From positions 3,534,001 through 3,598,000 of the forward strand of contig JBCAML010000001.1 of assembly GCA_038503075.1 (NCBI GenBank): a DNA stretch of 64,000 bases, read 5' to 3'. The stretch is from Gyromitra esculenta. Its lineage: Eukaryota > Ascomycota > Pezizomycetes > Pezizales > Discinaceae. The position numbers and the translations under genes are program-made. Below, piece after piece: positions 11,137 to 23,573 of this stretch (its first letter is position 1; the number at the start of each line of letters is the position of its first letter). The notes beneath the pieces were generated by a model. It saw only the letters and a program-made list of their open reading frames with translations. It was not told the DNA's origin and did no database searches.

Positions 11137-12795
11137 TTAATCGACAAGTAAAACTCCATCAACGCTCCCAAATCCTGCAGCAACCCCCCCTTCTTCACTA
11201 TCCCTTCCCTTTGTTCTCAACAACCACCCCGACTCCTCGTTACTAATAATTTCTTTAATCCCCTTCCCCCTCTCACGCCCCTCACCATCCCTCCAAAGCA
11301 CCGTCCCGTAAATACCTAACTCGCCAATAACCTCGCCGCTCGTGACCTCTCCATTCCTAACTATGCTATTCTTCAAGCTCGGGGGTTCGATTAACTCCAT
11401 AAGAATATACCCGCTCCAGTGGCTTTCCGGAATGGATTTGAGGAAAGCTGGGATCTTGGATCGATAGATATTGTTCCCCCCGCCCTCGCGCTGCGGCTTT
11501 AGCACGTACTTTTCTGGCTTACTAAGCGCTAATTCACGTGCTGCAAGCCCAGCAGGAGAGGTGTCAAATGGATGTATTGCAGCGAAGGTACTACGGATTC
11601 GGTCGACGACATTTGGATCGGGAAGGAACCTTTCGACGGCACCGCTCATGGCGAGGATCTGTTGGACTTTTTTGGCCCCGGCGAGTTGGGTTATGACTGA
11701 AGGACACTTGATAGCTCTTGAGAGTTCAAGGGTTGTGCGAGAGGTCCATTCAAGTTCAGAGGGATAATCTTCTGGGCCGTAGCCGGCGCGGAGGTAGACT
11801 GTTGATATTTCTATTAACTCGCCTGGGTTGTGCGGTGGATGGTAGATCAGAGCGCGGGTTACTGAGTCTAAAGTGACTAGATCCGGAATCTGCGAGAGCG
11901 AGATGCGGTATGTTTGAATATTATGTTTTTCCAAGAGGTCGTATTCTAACCACCTCTGATCAAAGACGTTTCTCTCGCCCTCTTGAACAATTAGCAGCAC
12001 TGCTGTTTTGCGCTCTTCTCCACCAGAACCGTAGGCTTTATGTGCCGTTGCTAAGCCACCAGCCAGCTCTTGCATGGCGGGGTTAATAGGCAGGTTTTCT
12101 TGAGTTATGAAATTGTTGGCTTGTGGGTATGCATTTATTCGCAACAGATGCCTGTGTAGCTCCGAAACACGGGTTGCAAGACCCCCAAAGGAAGGAGCAA
12201 TGGTGTTGAACTCGACTTGGTGGATCGCAGGTGGCGAATCCGGACGGGAAGGATTAACGTGAATCATGTAGTCTGATCGAAAGAGACCAAGAGAGAGTGG
12301 TTGAACGAAGCCTTTCCTTTTAACGTTGAGATGGACTTTGTACAGTCGGGCCATGAACTCGTCTACCTTAGCCAATCTGCAACAAAGCGGAAAAATTATA
12401 ATTTAGCTGGTATTCTAATGACCAAAATATTACTCAGACAAACTGGGATCTTGTTATCTAGTCCTTTCAAGAGGTGGGGAAGAAAGAAATCCCACATACT
12501 CCTCTACAACTTTCCCCAGCCATTCCTCGTCTGCTGAAATCTTCGCGTATAGTTCATTGAACCACTTCTGTGCTAATCTTGCCTCCTGCCAACAGCTCTT
12601 TGGAAAAGGACTCGGGAATAAGGTTACCGGTGCATGCGTAGCAAGAGATCCATTTGGGTTTTCCGCGACAAGCGATACAGGTGGTCGGACGGTAAGGCCA
12701 TGAGATAATGACCAGTCTGTGAGGGAGGTGAGCAAGTATGAAAGTTGTTCAGGAGTTAAAGAAGGCGGGTATTGAGGGAAAATTGAGGCGGCCAT
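11137..12795 (-). CDS. gsh2: Glutathione synthetase
   Basis: ATP-grasp enzyme joining gamma-glutamylcysteine and glycine, the last step of glutathione synthesis in the cytosol. Two exons (12500-12795 and 11137-12376) joined by a GTATGT/GCAG intron give 511 aa, slightly longer than typical eukaryotic enzymes. Recognisable landmarks are QVEFNTIAPSFGGL, STVYLRAGYGPEDY, LAGAKKVQQIL, the ATP-binding glycine-rich segment VLKPQREGGGNNIY, LMELIEPP and the C-terminal substrate lid GGVAAGFGSVDGVLL. The ATG at 12795 starts MAASIFPQYPP; exon 1 carries the N-terminal region with WFNELYAKIS. No organelle signal is obvious. Confidence 0.96.
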
Positions 12796-13299
12796 TTTTC
12801 TTTGTGGTTGCGGCGTAGAAGGACGAGGGGTACATGCAATTTTAGACGGAGGGGTTGATTGGAAATCAATTGCTTCCTCCTGGTAATTATCGTGGTATCC
12901 CTGTATACCCTAGCAGGTAGGCAGGTAGGTACTCGTGATCCAGGGTACGAACCTGAAAATATGGGGTGTGTGGCTTTGTATGCTATGGAGTGGTGTCTTA
13001 CATACATGTGTTTACGTATCGCAAAATAAGGGAGGGCTCAATAAAGAAGGGTAGCAGCTCAACGAGCATTGAAGGATAATCACCAAGGTAATTTTCTATT
13101 TCTTAAAAAAGTAATAAACAACCCTTCGTTTCATCGGAATGCTTGTCCCTAAGAATACGTAGCGAAAGACTAGTCAAAGAAAATTCAAAAATCGGTATCG
13201 TCGCAAAAAAGCAGGTGTATAATGACACTAATGTGAGAAGGGAAAACAAATAATTGACCGTGGAGTGCTTCAATTCTCTAAAATGATCAATTTCTCACT
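12796..13299. other. Spacer between gsh2 and sepH
   Basis: Holds the gsh2 upstream region and the sepH 3' flank, both on the minus strand. No gene or repeat recognised. Confidence 0.55.
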
Positions 13300-16200
13300 T
13301 CAATCCCATCCCTGAGTTGTCCCTCCAGGAGTGGGAGGGCCCCGACTCCTCTTAGGTATATACTTGCTCGACGCTCCCACGCCACTCGAGGTTCTTCTAA
13401 GAACCCTCTTCTTTTCCTTTGTTATACCTTGTACCCTGATGGCATTACCAATGCTGCTGCTGCTACTAGGTGGATGAGCCACTTCCATTTGATCACCTGT
13501 GATCACTCCATTCGCGTCATATCCCCAAAGACTCGATACATTTCCCCTTTGTGATGAAGAAGATACAGCCCTCGCTCTTAATGATGAATTTGAAGAAGTA
13601 CTTGACGACAGGCTTCTTTGTGCCCGGCTGCGATAGCTCACTCGCTGCTCTTTTGCAGCGCACATCTTTATCAATTCACCAGCCAGATTTCGGACAAGAA
13701 CAGCCCCATCCTTCTCAGCCAGACGTTGAATAGTCTGGTACATTCCGTACATTCTGATCAGAGCTTCCTTTTGCTCACTCGCGTCACAAATAGTCCGCAG
13801 TATTCTCAAGAGGTTCAAACGGACTACAGCTTTACCGTGAGATAGTTTCGTAAGGATTCGGGTAAAGAACGGCGGTTGGCCCACCGCATGCGCAATTGGT
13901 AGGCTTAACCGCAATAGCTTCTGTAATGGCTCAAGTATGTTTTCGAAAGCGTTCGTTTTCGAAGTAGTGAAGCAACTGATGATAGCTGTAGTGAATGGCT
14001 CGCCAAGAAGTTTCTCCTCTACCCTTGCCGTCTCTTCCTGAAGCCTGTATTGATGTTAACCTATGGTTATTCTGCTTCAACTAAGTGAATCACTTACCAA
14101 ACGAAGATAGCATCAAGTGCGGTAACCTGCCAATACGGATCCGAGAGTAATGAGATGTAAAATTGGAGACCCTTGTTTTGCCAAAGGATCTTTCTGCAGA
14201 CCTTTCCAGAGTGTGCCATATCGCAGAGAATAGGCAATGCAAATTCCTTAAGTGGTCGCTCAGTGCTGACAATTCTCTGCAATAATGGGATAATTCCATT
14301 GAGTGCTGCCTCTTCCTGTCGAGACTTACTTAGCCTGCAAAGATTGTACATGGTGTTAAGGACTTGGTTTGAGATTTCCTGAAATAAAATTAGAAATTAC
14401 TCGTGTGATTGTGTGTGTAAGGGCTCGAGGGCACTAGCTTTAAAATGGGATACGTTTAAACTTGCTGTGAGGAGATCTGTGAGAACCTCAATTGCATTGG
14501 AATTCTGCAACGTATCCAAGGTTGATGATAGCATCGATAGATTTTTTATGAATTTCAACATCACTACCTGATGAGGAGGCGACATTCGCTTCAGATCCTT
14601 CAAAATTCCTACACGGCGATCACATTAGTCGTGGAACTTTCCTTCCGAATCTACAGGACGGCATACTTTTCAAAACGACCCGGTCTGCTACCATCTCCTT
14701 GACATGATTCTCTGCTTGAGAGAAGAGGTAGAATATGTTGACTATCCTTTCAACGCACAAGTCCGACAGTTCCCCATCCTCATCAAGAACGTGGCGCAGC
14801 ACTAATGACAATGGATTCAAAACCGAGCTTCGCGAGAATATCCTACAGAAATCATTCTTTGGCGTTGGTCCCTAAAGGAAAAAAAATTAGCCTAAAACCT
14901 GACAAGTATCTAACTATTTATCATACCTGCATCTCAAATACGCTCCAGATACCATTCACCCCAATAAGTACCAAGTCCTTCTGTGCATCATAGTCCTCCT
15001 CCAAAAACTCAACAAGGACATTCAACCCTCCACAACTAACGAACATTTGCAATGTCAAGGTGGAGGTTTGATACATCTGCCTTACGAACGCTGCCGCTTC
15101 AAGTCGAATGTGTCCAGGGTATTTTTTTGAGGCAAATTTAGTAATGATAGGTATCCCGCCAACAAAACAGAGATTTTCTTGGATTTCGACATCATCGAAA
15201 ATGATGGCATTGACAATTTTCAATAGCTTGAGGATAACCTCTCGTTTCTTGCAGGTTTCTAGAACCTCCAATATCGGCAGCATTCCATGTGCACCGATGA
15301 TCGTATTCTTGGTTTCAGGAGACTCTAAAAGAACGTCCATCTGTACGAAATTAGTTTGTTGAACTTAATACTCCCCAGGATATTCGTACCAGCTGGGATG
15401 AAATATCATCCAGATCATCTTCCGACTGAGTTGTCTTCAGCGAGCTAACTAAACCTTCGACCTGCAAACATAGTCGTGCGTATTTATCCCTAGCAATATT
15501 TGCTTCGAGATCCATTTCATCGAATCCCTCTTCTAGTTGTGCAAACGGATCATCTTCATCATTTTCCTCATCCCCTAGCTGTGTTACCTAGTTAGTTAAA
15601 ATCTCCTTCAAAATATCATATTTTATTTACCCATGAATTGTTTGAAAGCTTTGTATTCAGTAACAAGCTATGGTCATCGCCGCTAGTCTCAGACCCCGCC
15701 TCGTCGGTTCCTCCCTCACTACCGAAGATATCTGAGTAATCGTCCTCTCCTTCAGGCTCTGCAAACCGCTGTATTTCTAGTGACGATCGTGACCTGCGTA
15801 TCGCATGCGCCTCCATCTCTGTATCCCCTAACGCAAGTGAGATCTGTCGTCGTAAACTCCCATGCTGCGAGGAACTAGCAGAGCGTGGAAGACTCTTCAA
15901 GTCAGAAGGATGGAAAAGCCGGGGGCTTAATGACGCATCCTTCTGTTAACGCCATTAGATTGCAATTTAAGTAGTATAACTGGTAGGATTTTACCTTCAT
16001 AAGATTAACCTTCCTAGCAAAGTTCGCCTCGCTGACAGGTGCAAGATCGGAGTAGTCCTCAAACGAATCTTCTCTGAAAATCGATGTAGGGCGAGATACA
16101 TTTCGTGATGGTAGCACCAACTTCCTTGCTTTCACTAGCTTTGGAGGCGACGGTTCTGGTAATAGTGGGGGATCAGGGATTGGAATTATAGTAGGTACAT

Positions 16201-18129
16201 CATCGTCACCGACAAAAGGCTTGCTCTGTCGACGGGGAAAGTACGGCCTTATTGTTTGCATTGGATCCGCCTCGAAATCCATCACTAGATATTATCAATA
16301 AAAGCATACTGGAATAATGCCATCAAGAACTACTCACTTGGTGGGCTTTTAATGGTTATATCTCCTTCGAAATCGTCCCCCCAATTTTCGTCTGTTCCAT
16401 CATTGGAGGCGAACGACTTCAATCGGTCAAACGATTGTAACCCTGCCAAATTACCATTTTCCGATCCTTTATTACGAGGGAACTGAAGCGCGGCTGGCGA
16501 GATGATCGACGCAAAGTCATCATCCCAGTTATCATCCTCCACTATCAAAACGTCAGCCCAGCCGGGTTGGAAAAGCTAATTTATACTAACTAGTACTCTC
16601 CGGGGACATGAAAGCCTCGGTGTTACGTGACCTAGCCAAACCTAATGGCCCTTTCCCTGCACTATTCATTACAGATGAATGCTCAAGATTATAACGTCGA
16701 GGGTTAGGGCTAGTTATGTTAGGGGGGTATCGACCAGATTTCGGCGCGTTTGGTGATTGCAAAGCTGCATTCCATTGCTGTACGCTCTTTACAGCTTCGT
16801 CGTACTTTGTTGTTGGAGTTCGCACTACAGAATCCGATCTTTTTGCGTTGACAATCCATGGGTGTTTGAGAAGTTTTCGGGCCGATACTCTAAGGTTAGG
16901 ATCTTTTTGAAAGCATTGCATAAGGAAATCTCGAACTGCCTTTACTTATTATTAGCACATATTTGTCAGTGATACAAGAGGCAGAAATTGTACCGGAGAG
17001 GCACCCTCAGGTAATGGGGGATGGTCATCGTTCACAATTCTAAACAGAGCTTGCATTGAGGCAAGCTTATGATACGGCGGCTTTCCATCCAGAAGCTCGA
17101 CAACTGTGCACCCCACACTCCTTTATTGCTGTAAGCCCCCATACAGTCGCGAATATCTCCCAAAATACTAAGAGGTAGCTAGCTTACCAGATATCAGATG
17201 ATGTCGTGGCCCCGGCAAGCTCGATAACCTCTGGTGCCATCCAATACGGCGTTCCAACGACTGAAGAATCACTCAACCCAGTAGTTCTAGTAGCAACTCC
17301 AAAATCCGCCAATTTAACCAGTCCTTCCTTGGTTGTCAATATGTTGGCGCCCTTGATATCCCGATGTATTACACCCTGGTCATGGAGATATAATAGACCA
17401 TGGAGGACCTGGGTCATGTAAAGTCCGACGAGGTTTTCCGGGAATTTTCCGAAATTCTTACAGATGCTGTGGAGAGATCCATTCTCGCAGTACCTAAATA
17501 AAACTTTAACTAGAATCCTACCACTTCGTCTGGGAGATAAATACATACTCTAAAATGATATATAGTGAATCTGTCGTCTTGACAAAGCCATGATACTGGA
17601 CAATATTTGAATGCTAGCCATACCGTCAGTGCGAGTTGTACCGGAAGCCAAAATAGGATGATAGTGTACGTTTAAGTTTTTGAGAAGATCGATTTCAAGC
17701 TGTGCAACAGATCTTTAGTTCTAGTCCCGCTTTGAAACAACCGACCGAACAACCACGGATTCGCGAAATACACTTACCATAATCACCCGGAGCTCACTCT
17801 TTGGCAAATCCGCCAGCCGGACCTGCTTGACAGCGACAGTCTCTCCAGTGCCCCAATTGAGTGCCCGATAGACTGAACCAAAGGCGCCTTTTCCCAGGCA
17901 GTCCCCGAGTGTCTAAAACAAGTCCCCAAGTCAGTCAACATTGCTTCAACATTTCGCTCCCTTTTCTTTTTCGGAAAATTCTACATACGTAGTCTGCGAG
18001 GGGAGCCGAATTTTTTGAAGAGACTTCATTTTCTTTGGACGACGATGAAGTGCTAGGCCTGCTAGGGGTACGGGGACGGTCGTTTTGGCGGCCATTCTGT
18101 CGCACTGGGATAGGAACGAGGGTCGACAT
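13300..18129 (-). CDS. sepH: Septation initiation kinase SepH/Cdc7
   Basis: Ser/Thr kinase of the septation initiation network that triggers actomyosin ring assembly and septum formation from the spindle pole body. Sixteen exons (17989-18129, 17778-17912, 17670-17699, 17549-17613, 17188-17493, 16994-17120, 16597-16939, 16338-16541, 15995-16284, 15631-15942, 15390-15587, 14927-15340, 14667-14871, 14454-14608, 14098-14378, 13300-14044) join in phase to 1316 aa, close to Aspergillus SepH. The kinase domain is about residues 48-293: [36 protein letters not shown] and [12 protein letters not shown]. An acidic, serine-rich middle follows (several NWxDDF motifs). The C-terminal half is helical, armadillo/HEAT-like, with [19 protein letters not shown] and WQVTALDAI. 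The C-terminal tail is serine/arginine-rich and disordered. Exon 3 has only 30 nt. The 5' leader is very pyrimidine-rich. Confidence 0.95.
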
Positions 18130-19209
18130 CGTCGACTTCGTGGTTGATTTTGATCTTAGAGGGGCAACGGCAACAGCGAGTAGATATGAGGTCAGGCGAG
18201 CGATACAAGCAGCGTCTTCATTGCCAGGACAAAACGCATGCAGAGCGATACAAGACGAAAGGACAAGGCGGGATCGGATCTGGGGCTCAGAGCAGATAGG
18301 TCCCTTGGAACGGAGCAAACTCGTGAAGGGTTGCGGCTCAAACTGTCTGCTGGTACAAACAGGCTTCCCCAGTTGGAATAGGAGTTTCAAAACTCGAACG
18401 GCCACAACCTCGCGGAACAGTAATGTGGAGACTTTGGGGAGACTGTCGTGATCTTCTGTTCGACCCTTTTTTCTCCTCTCCTCTCCTCTCCTCATTCTCT
18501 CCCGCCGTACCTCTATCTATCTACCTATCTTCAACCTCGTAAGATGCTCTCTATGTGAGGTAGATTAAGGGGGATTTTTCCGGTTTCCCTCACAGCCAGC
18601 AGGCCAATCCCCGGACAGCTCATTCTAGCCCTCCCTCCTCAACCGGCTACAGCTCAAAATATCAGCACAAAATTCCAGACGCTTTACCAACTCAAAGACG
18701 GATCTTCCAACCCCTGCAGCAAACAACGCCATATCGAAATTTGCAGATTTCCCAATTCAGCCAATCGCTGCTCCTAGCATCTGAAGCAAATCTTCTAGAA
18801 CAACCTAAGCTACTATGTCAGATCAATACCTACATGCAATTGGTTTTAGATAGTTATGACCACGTTATGTAAGCCAAAGGTCTGAAAAAAGGTCTGGCAT
18901 CACAATTTTGTCAAGAAGGAATGCCACATATGCTATCCGCCGTTAAAACTCCCTTGATCACCGATATAGATAGATGTCACAATCTTTGTTGTGGATAAGA
19001 CTGGAACATCTTATGACACCCGGGAATCTTGATAGCCTTCCATCTGATATGTAAAACGCGCCATTCTAAGTACGTACAAAGAAAAATATATCTCTCCACA
19101 GGAGAAAAAAAGGCAAATACACAAACCCACACGCCTGGGAACCCATAACGTCGTAAAGAAATAAAAGAAAAAGTACCCTGAAATTCTCCCCTGCCACAAG
19201 TCGACGGAT
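18130..19209. other. Upstream region of sepH and 3' flank of PNO1
   Basis: The sepH-proximal part is open on both strands but shows no family resemblance. A plus-strand CT-rich tract with TCTCC repeats (18470-18495) and CTAT/CTAC repeats (18511-18530) marks low complexity. The remaining ~650 bp shows nothing recognisable. Confidence 0.5.
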
Positions 19210-20180
19210 CTAAAATCGTTCCTTCTGTCTTGCAGCCACAGTTCGAAGGTTCCCATAAACCTTGCCCTGTAAAGTTATCAATAAATTTCGCTCCCGCAAG
19301 AGCATTCGGACTAATACATAGAATACATACCGGTGGACTTCCCAAGATCAAACTAACAATCGCTTCTCTCGCCATCCTAATATTCTGAAACCCTCCCAAA
19401 ATGTGGATTTTCTGATCTGCCAACACAACCCTCGTCTTTGTTGTATTTTCAATTGCAAACTTCGTCTTCCCATCCTTCCCTGCTATCCGCCCAATCGCTC
19501 TCCCCAAATGCTCCCCAGTTAGTGTCTTGACATCTTTGATTTCAAAAGTTTCAATATATAGATCATCGAGCCTAAGTAGGGCAATTGCATCGTCCACGTC
19601 GAACCCCAATGCAAATGCCTTAACAAAATCTGCTCCCTTCTGCAGGGCGCCGGTGTCTGTCGTGAGTTTCGAGGAGCGGAGCTCGACCGCTCTATCCTTA
19701 AGGTTCATTTTGACTTGGAGTTTGAGGTGCTCGACCAGCGGGGGGTAGATTTTTGGCCATGTGCCCTTGAGGGGCGTCATTCGGTGGGGTGGAATGGAAA
19801 TTTTTCGCGATTCAGATTTGCTTTTCGTTCTCTAAGAGGTATTGTGTGTTAGCGCCGAAACATAATTCTCCTCCAAGAAAACGTACATCTCGTTTCGCAG
19901 GTGCAAATTTAGGACGGCCCTCTTCGTCAATTTGCATCGCCGTGTCTTCTCTTGCCACATTCAGCGGGGTAATTGCTACGCTGGTGTCGGTAGGTACCGA
20001 AGCTGAGGCGTCGATAAGGACTTCATCTTCAAGCTCTAGTGATAGCCCAATCAATTAGTCTCGGAATTATTTACTCTGATGTTATTCAACTAAATACAAT
20101 AGAAGAATACCTGACACTTGCTGCGGTACAGCCTGAGCGATAGGTTCGGACACTTTCGCGAGGGCTGTGGGGGTAGGCAT
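19210..20180 (-). CDS. pno1: Pre-rRNA processing protein PNO1 (Dim2), KH domain
   Basis: 40S assembly factor that binds the 3' end of pre-18S rRNA and recruits the Dim1 methyltransferase and Nob1. Four exons (20111-20180, 19887-20035, 19331-19831, 19210-19266) give 258 aa in continuous phase. The N terminus is a disordered acidic stretch. The conserved body starts at ISIPPHRMTPLKGTWPKIYPP, continues with FVKAFALGFDVDDAIALLR, and contains the KH fold GRAIGRIAGKDGKTKFAIEN with HILGGFQNIRMARE. It ends with the family's C terminus GKVYGNLRTVAARQKERF encoded by the last 57-nt exon. Without that exon the reading frame runs on from the intron into unrelated sequence, so the spliced form is clearly the right one. 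Confidence 0.95.
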
Positions 20181-20478
20181 CTTGATTTTTGGGTTTGTTG
20201 AAGTTGAGAGCTGTGAAAGGGTTTGTGGGGATGATAACTTTTTTTTCTTTTGAAATTAAACCATGCTGAAAAATTCGTCTGTTAGAGTACCGCCACAGTT
20301 GGCTCCACAATCACCATGCTCAGATATACACTAAGCAAGCTCTTCCTTTTCCTTTTCCTTCCCACGGACATCTCTGAACGTAGCTACATGTACTCCTTAT
20401 ATACTACATGTACAAACTTCGCATTTCCTCTGTTTTCACCCATGATAACAGCACTGACCCGCGTTTTCCCCCATTTTT
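20181..20478. promoter_or_regulatory. Upstream region of PNO1 with two TACATGTA palindromes
   Basis: Short spacer between the PNO1 start and the 3' end of the folate gene. It carries TACATGTA at 20385 and 20405, twenty bases apart, about 205-225 bp upstream of the PNO1 ATG. A regulatory role is inference. Confidence 0.4.
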
Positions 20479-21937
20479 TCATGGCGCCTTCTGACCACTC
20501 CGAGCAAGCCTTACCATTCTAATCACATCTCCAACTAAATACCTATAATCCAAAACGTCAGTTATGTCTGAATATTGAGTGGGTTCAGAGGCTCTTACAA
20601 ACTCCCAGCAACAACTACATTCCCTTCGTGGTCCATCTGGCATGCTATCCTTAATGCTTCTTCGATATCACTTTCAGCATCCACCACATCCTCTCTATTC
20701 CCAATAATTTGCTTCGCCAACTCTGCGATCTCTGAAGAGTTTGTGGAAGAAACCCATGGCATACCATCCACTGGCCCAAACATAACACTAATAACTTGGT
20801 CGCCGGGTCTGGTTAAACTTCGTAGCATTGTCTTGACGTCCTTTCCCTTTGTTGCAGCCAATATCCACGTTACATTACCCGTTCCAAAGGCCCGAACCTT
20901 TCGGTTGACATATTTCGCGAGGGAATCTGCCGCTTGAGGATTGTGAGCACCGTCTACCAGCACATATTTTTGTTTTCCGACAATTGAGGATACGTCAACA
21001 GTTTCCATTCTCCCTGGCCATCTAGTTGCTGCGATCCCCCTCTCGACAGCGTCCGCAGTTATCGACGGAAGTTCTTCTGATATATGTGAGAGCGCGTTGA
21101 CAGCACAAGCAAGATTCCAGGGTTGATAATAACCCGCTAGAAAATTTGTGAATCGCTGGCTTCCAAATGCTGGTGTCACAATTTCACAATACCCTTCTCC
21201 CACTATCTCCGGCCCCACGGTGACAAATGCCCCGGTCCCAACCCTATCAGCTATACAACTTAGAATAGGTAATAATGACTCCTTATTAGACCCATCCACA
21301 ATGCACGGGCAGCCCTTCTTCATAATCCCTGCCTTCTCCAGCGCAATTTCCTCCAATGTAGACCCAAGAAACCCCATATGGTCCATCCCGATCTTTGTAA
21401 TGACTGTTGCCAGCGGGGCTTCAAATACATTCGTTGAGTCTAGTCGCCCCCCCATACCTACCTCTACAACAGCGACATCAATTTTTTGGCTCGAGAATAT
21501 TTCAAATGCCGTAGCCGTGAGGAGCTCGAACTCGCTCGCTCCGATCCCCAGCTTTAAATCGACGGCCTTTACGGTGGCTTCGGCCTCAAGGAAAATAGCC
21601 TTGTCAACAGTGGTTTCGTTCAGCGTGATACAATCCCATCTGTCGACCAAGTGTGGTGACGTGAAGCGACCACTAGGGACACCTGCTGCGCGAAGAACAG
21701 ATGAGATGTAGGCACATACTGAGCCCTGTTCAGGTGTTAGTAACGTGGTTGAAATAAAATCATGGAGAATCACTCGCTTTCCCATTGGTCCCAGTAACCT
21801 GTATTTTTGCATTAGCTGTGGTGGAGTCGAGAGAAAGGCCAAGAATCATCTCAGATACATACATGAATAGCTTGCCACGAGAATCGTGTCTGGTCGTGTA
21901 GAAGTTTTCCAATCCTTTTAAGACCAAGATCGATCAT
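20479..21937 (-). CDS. fol3: Dihydrofolate synthetase (Fol3-type Mur ligase)
   Basis: ATP-dependent ligase adding the first glutamate to dihydropteroate to make dihydrofolate. Four exons (21863-21937, 21778-21798, 20599-21725, 20479-20542) give 428 aa. The N-terminal MIDLGLKRIGKLL is the family start. The P-loop (T)GTNGKGS is split: exon 2 (21 nt) encodes VTGTNGK and exon 3 starts GSVCAYIS. Further motifs: SPHLVDRWDCI, VEVGMGGRLDSTN, GMDHMGFLG, LVDGAHNPQAA and the end GSLYLVGDV. Intron 2 has a GC donor (AAA|GCGAGT) with a normal AG acceptor; no GT donor restores the frame. Reading through the last intron would truncate the protein right after GSL. Length and the ERI-like spacing favour dihydrofolate over folylpolyglutamate synthase, though the two are close paralogues. 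Confidence 0.9.
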
Positions 21938-22222
21938 CTTGTTACTGGTTATACACGATGGGCGGTGATGGTGATGAATAGCCTGGAAGAAGCCGTCTTG
22001 GCTAGATATTTATCCTAGTGCCCCGCACGTAATAACCTCGATAAGTCCCCGCGGCACGACACCAGTCCGCACAATTCATACTTACATATAGGTACTCTAC
22101 ACCACACTTGAAATCACCAACCTCAAACCAGCAAAATAATATTTACAGCTATTCTCACTCAAAATTAAATTCTAAATCTCCCACCAAACTCATTTTTATT
22201 TTTTCTCTCCAAGAAAGTAACA
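21938..22222. promoter_or_regulatory. Divergent promoter fol3/YFH7-like
   Basis: 285 bp shared by two divergent start codons; AT-rich towards the plus-strand gene. No defined motif recognised. Confidence 0.45.
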
Positions 22223-23167
22223 ATGGAGAATATTATCGACGACCTCGTGGATGCCACCGATAGTACGTCATCCTAGACTACATGTGTCTCACCTATCAAT
22301 GATAGCAAAATAGAAATAATAACAATCCCCAAGATCCAATCTTGCTTACCCCAAATACCTCTCCAACCTCTTCACAGAAAAACTCCACGAAATTCCATCC
22401 GATCGCCGTGTCTTGATCAGCGTTTCTGGCTGCCCTGGCAGCGGCAAAACTACACTCGCCGGGAAAGTTGTCAATGGCCTTAATGCACTCCACCGCAGCC
22501 GTGAGGGAGGTGGCATCGACATAGCCGCTATGATCCCAATGGTAGCTGCTCCCTTATACTGACTAGAAAGCCCAAACTCTTGCTAATGTAGTAGGACGGA
22601 TACCACCTAACCCGCGCTGCTCTTTCCGCTATGCCAAACCCGCTCGAAGCCCATGCGAGACGCGGTGCGCCATTCACTTTTGATCCTGCGGCACTCAAAA
22701 GGCTTGTGCTAAAGCTAAAGGAACCTATCGTTGCTGGGGCAGCGGCGATATATGCCCCGAGTTTCGATCACGCGAAGAAGGACCCCGTGGAGGATGATAT
22801 CGCGATCTTGTATACACAGCGGGTGCTTATTTTTGAAGGTCTCTTCTTTCTTCCTCTCTCCACCAGAAAGATTGTGGCTTGATCTCACTAAGAAACAGGC
22901 AACTACCTTTCCCTTAAAATCGATGTTTGGGGCACTATCTCTGCACTTTTTGACGAGCTCTGGTTCGTCTCTGTTGATCGAGACGTGGCACGAGAGCGGT
23001 TGATAGCACGCCATCTAGTTGCGGGACTTGCGGATACTCCCGAGGCAGCGGCGAAAAGGGCGGATGAAAACGATTTGCCGAATGGGGACTTTATCCTCGA
23101 AAACATGATGACAGTGCATAGAGTTATTAGGAGTATTCCGGATGAAAACTATATAAGAAATAGTTAA
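22223..23167 (+). CDS. YFH7-like P-loop kinase (PRK/panK superfamily)
   Basis: Predicted small-molecule kinase of the phosphoribulokinase/uridine kinase/pantothenate kinase fold, most like fungal Yfh7, whose substrate is not established to my knowledge. Motifs: P-loop SVSGCPGSGKTTL, substrate loop DGYHLTR, and RVLIFEGNYLSL with a helical lid (VARERLIARHLVAGL). Exons near the 3' end are firm: ...-22541, 22595-22838, 22899-23167, ending NYIRNS. The first junction is uncertain. ATG 22223 (MENIIDDLVDAT) looks right, but the strong donor GTACGT after GATA gives the wrong phase; a weaker GTCATC donor four bases later keeps the frame with an acceptor at about 22333. Expected product is about 254 aa. 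Confidence 0.78.
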
Positions 23168-23573
23168 ATCCTCAAGAGGGAGAACAGAGAACTAGCTGGT
23201 CGAGATTTAAGGGACAGGGAAGGAAAATCGAACGAGTATCAAAGTTGCTATTTTATCACCCTTTGGTAGTTTCTGCGTCCTCCCAGAGCGACAGGTAACG
23301 ACAATATCGGTGCCTTGAAAGAAAAAAAGAGCAATAGGTTTTAGTAACCCAAGCAAAGCGAAAGAAGTTCGAACTATTCGCAGGAAAAGGTAGACGCAAA
23401 TATATATAATGAAAGCCCCAGAATCAACCTGTGAAAACGAAAGAAATAAAAATAACACCCCCCAAGAAAGCAATCATGACCCTATATTCCAAAAAGAAAA
23501 AAAGAGAACCAGAGACATAAAAACTGGACCAAACAGACAACTAGGCAAAGGAAGAATGAAAAAAGACATCCTA
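23168..23573. other. Convergent spacer
   Basis: About 400 bp, A-rich on the plus strand from 23440. 3' flanks only; nothing else seen. Confidence 0.55.
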
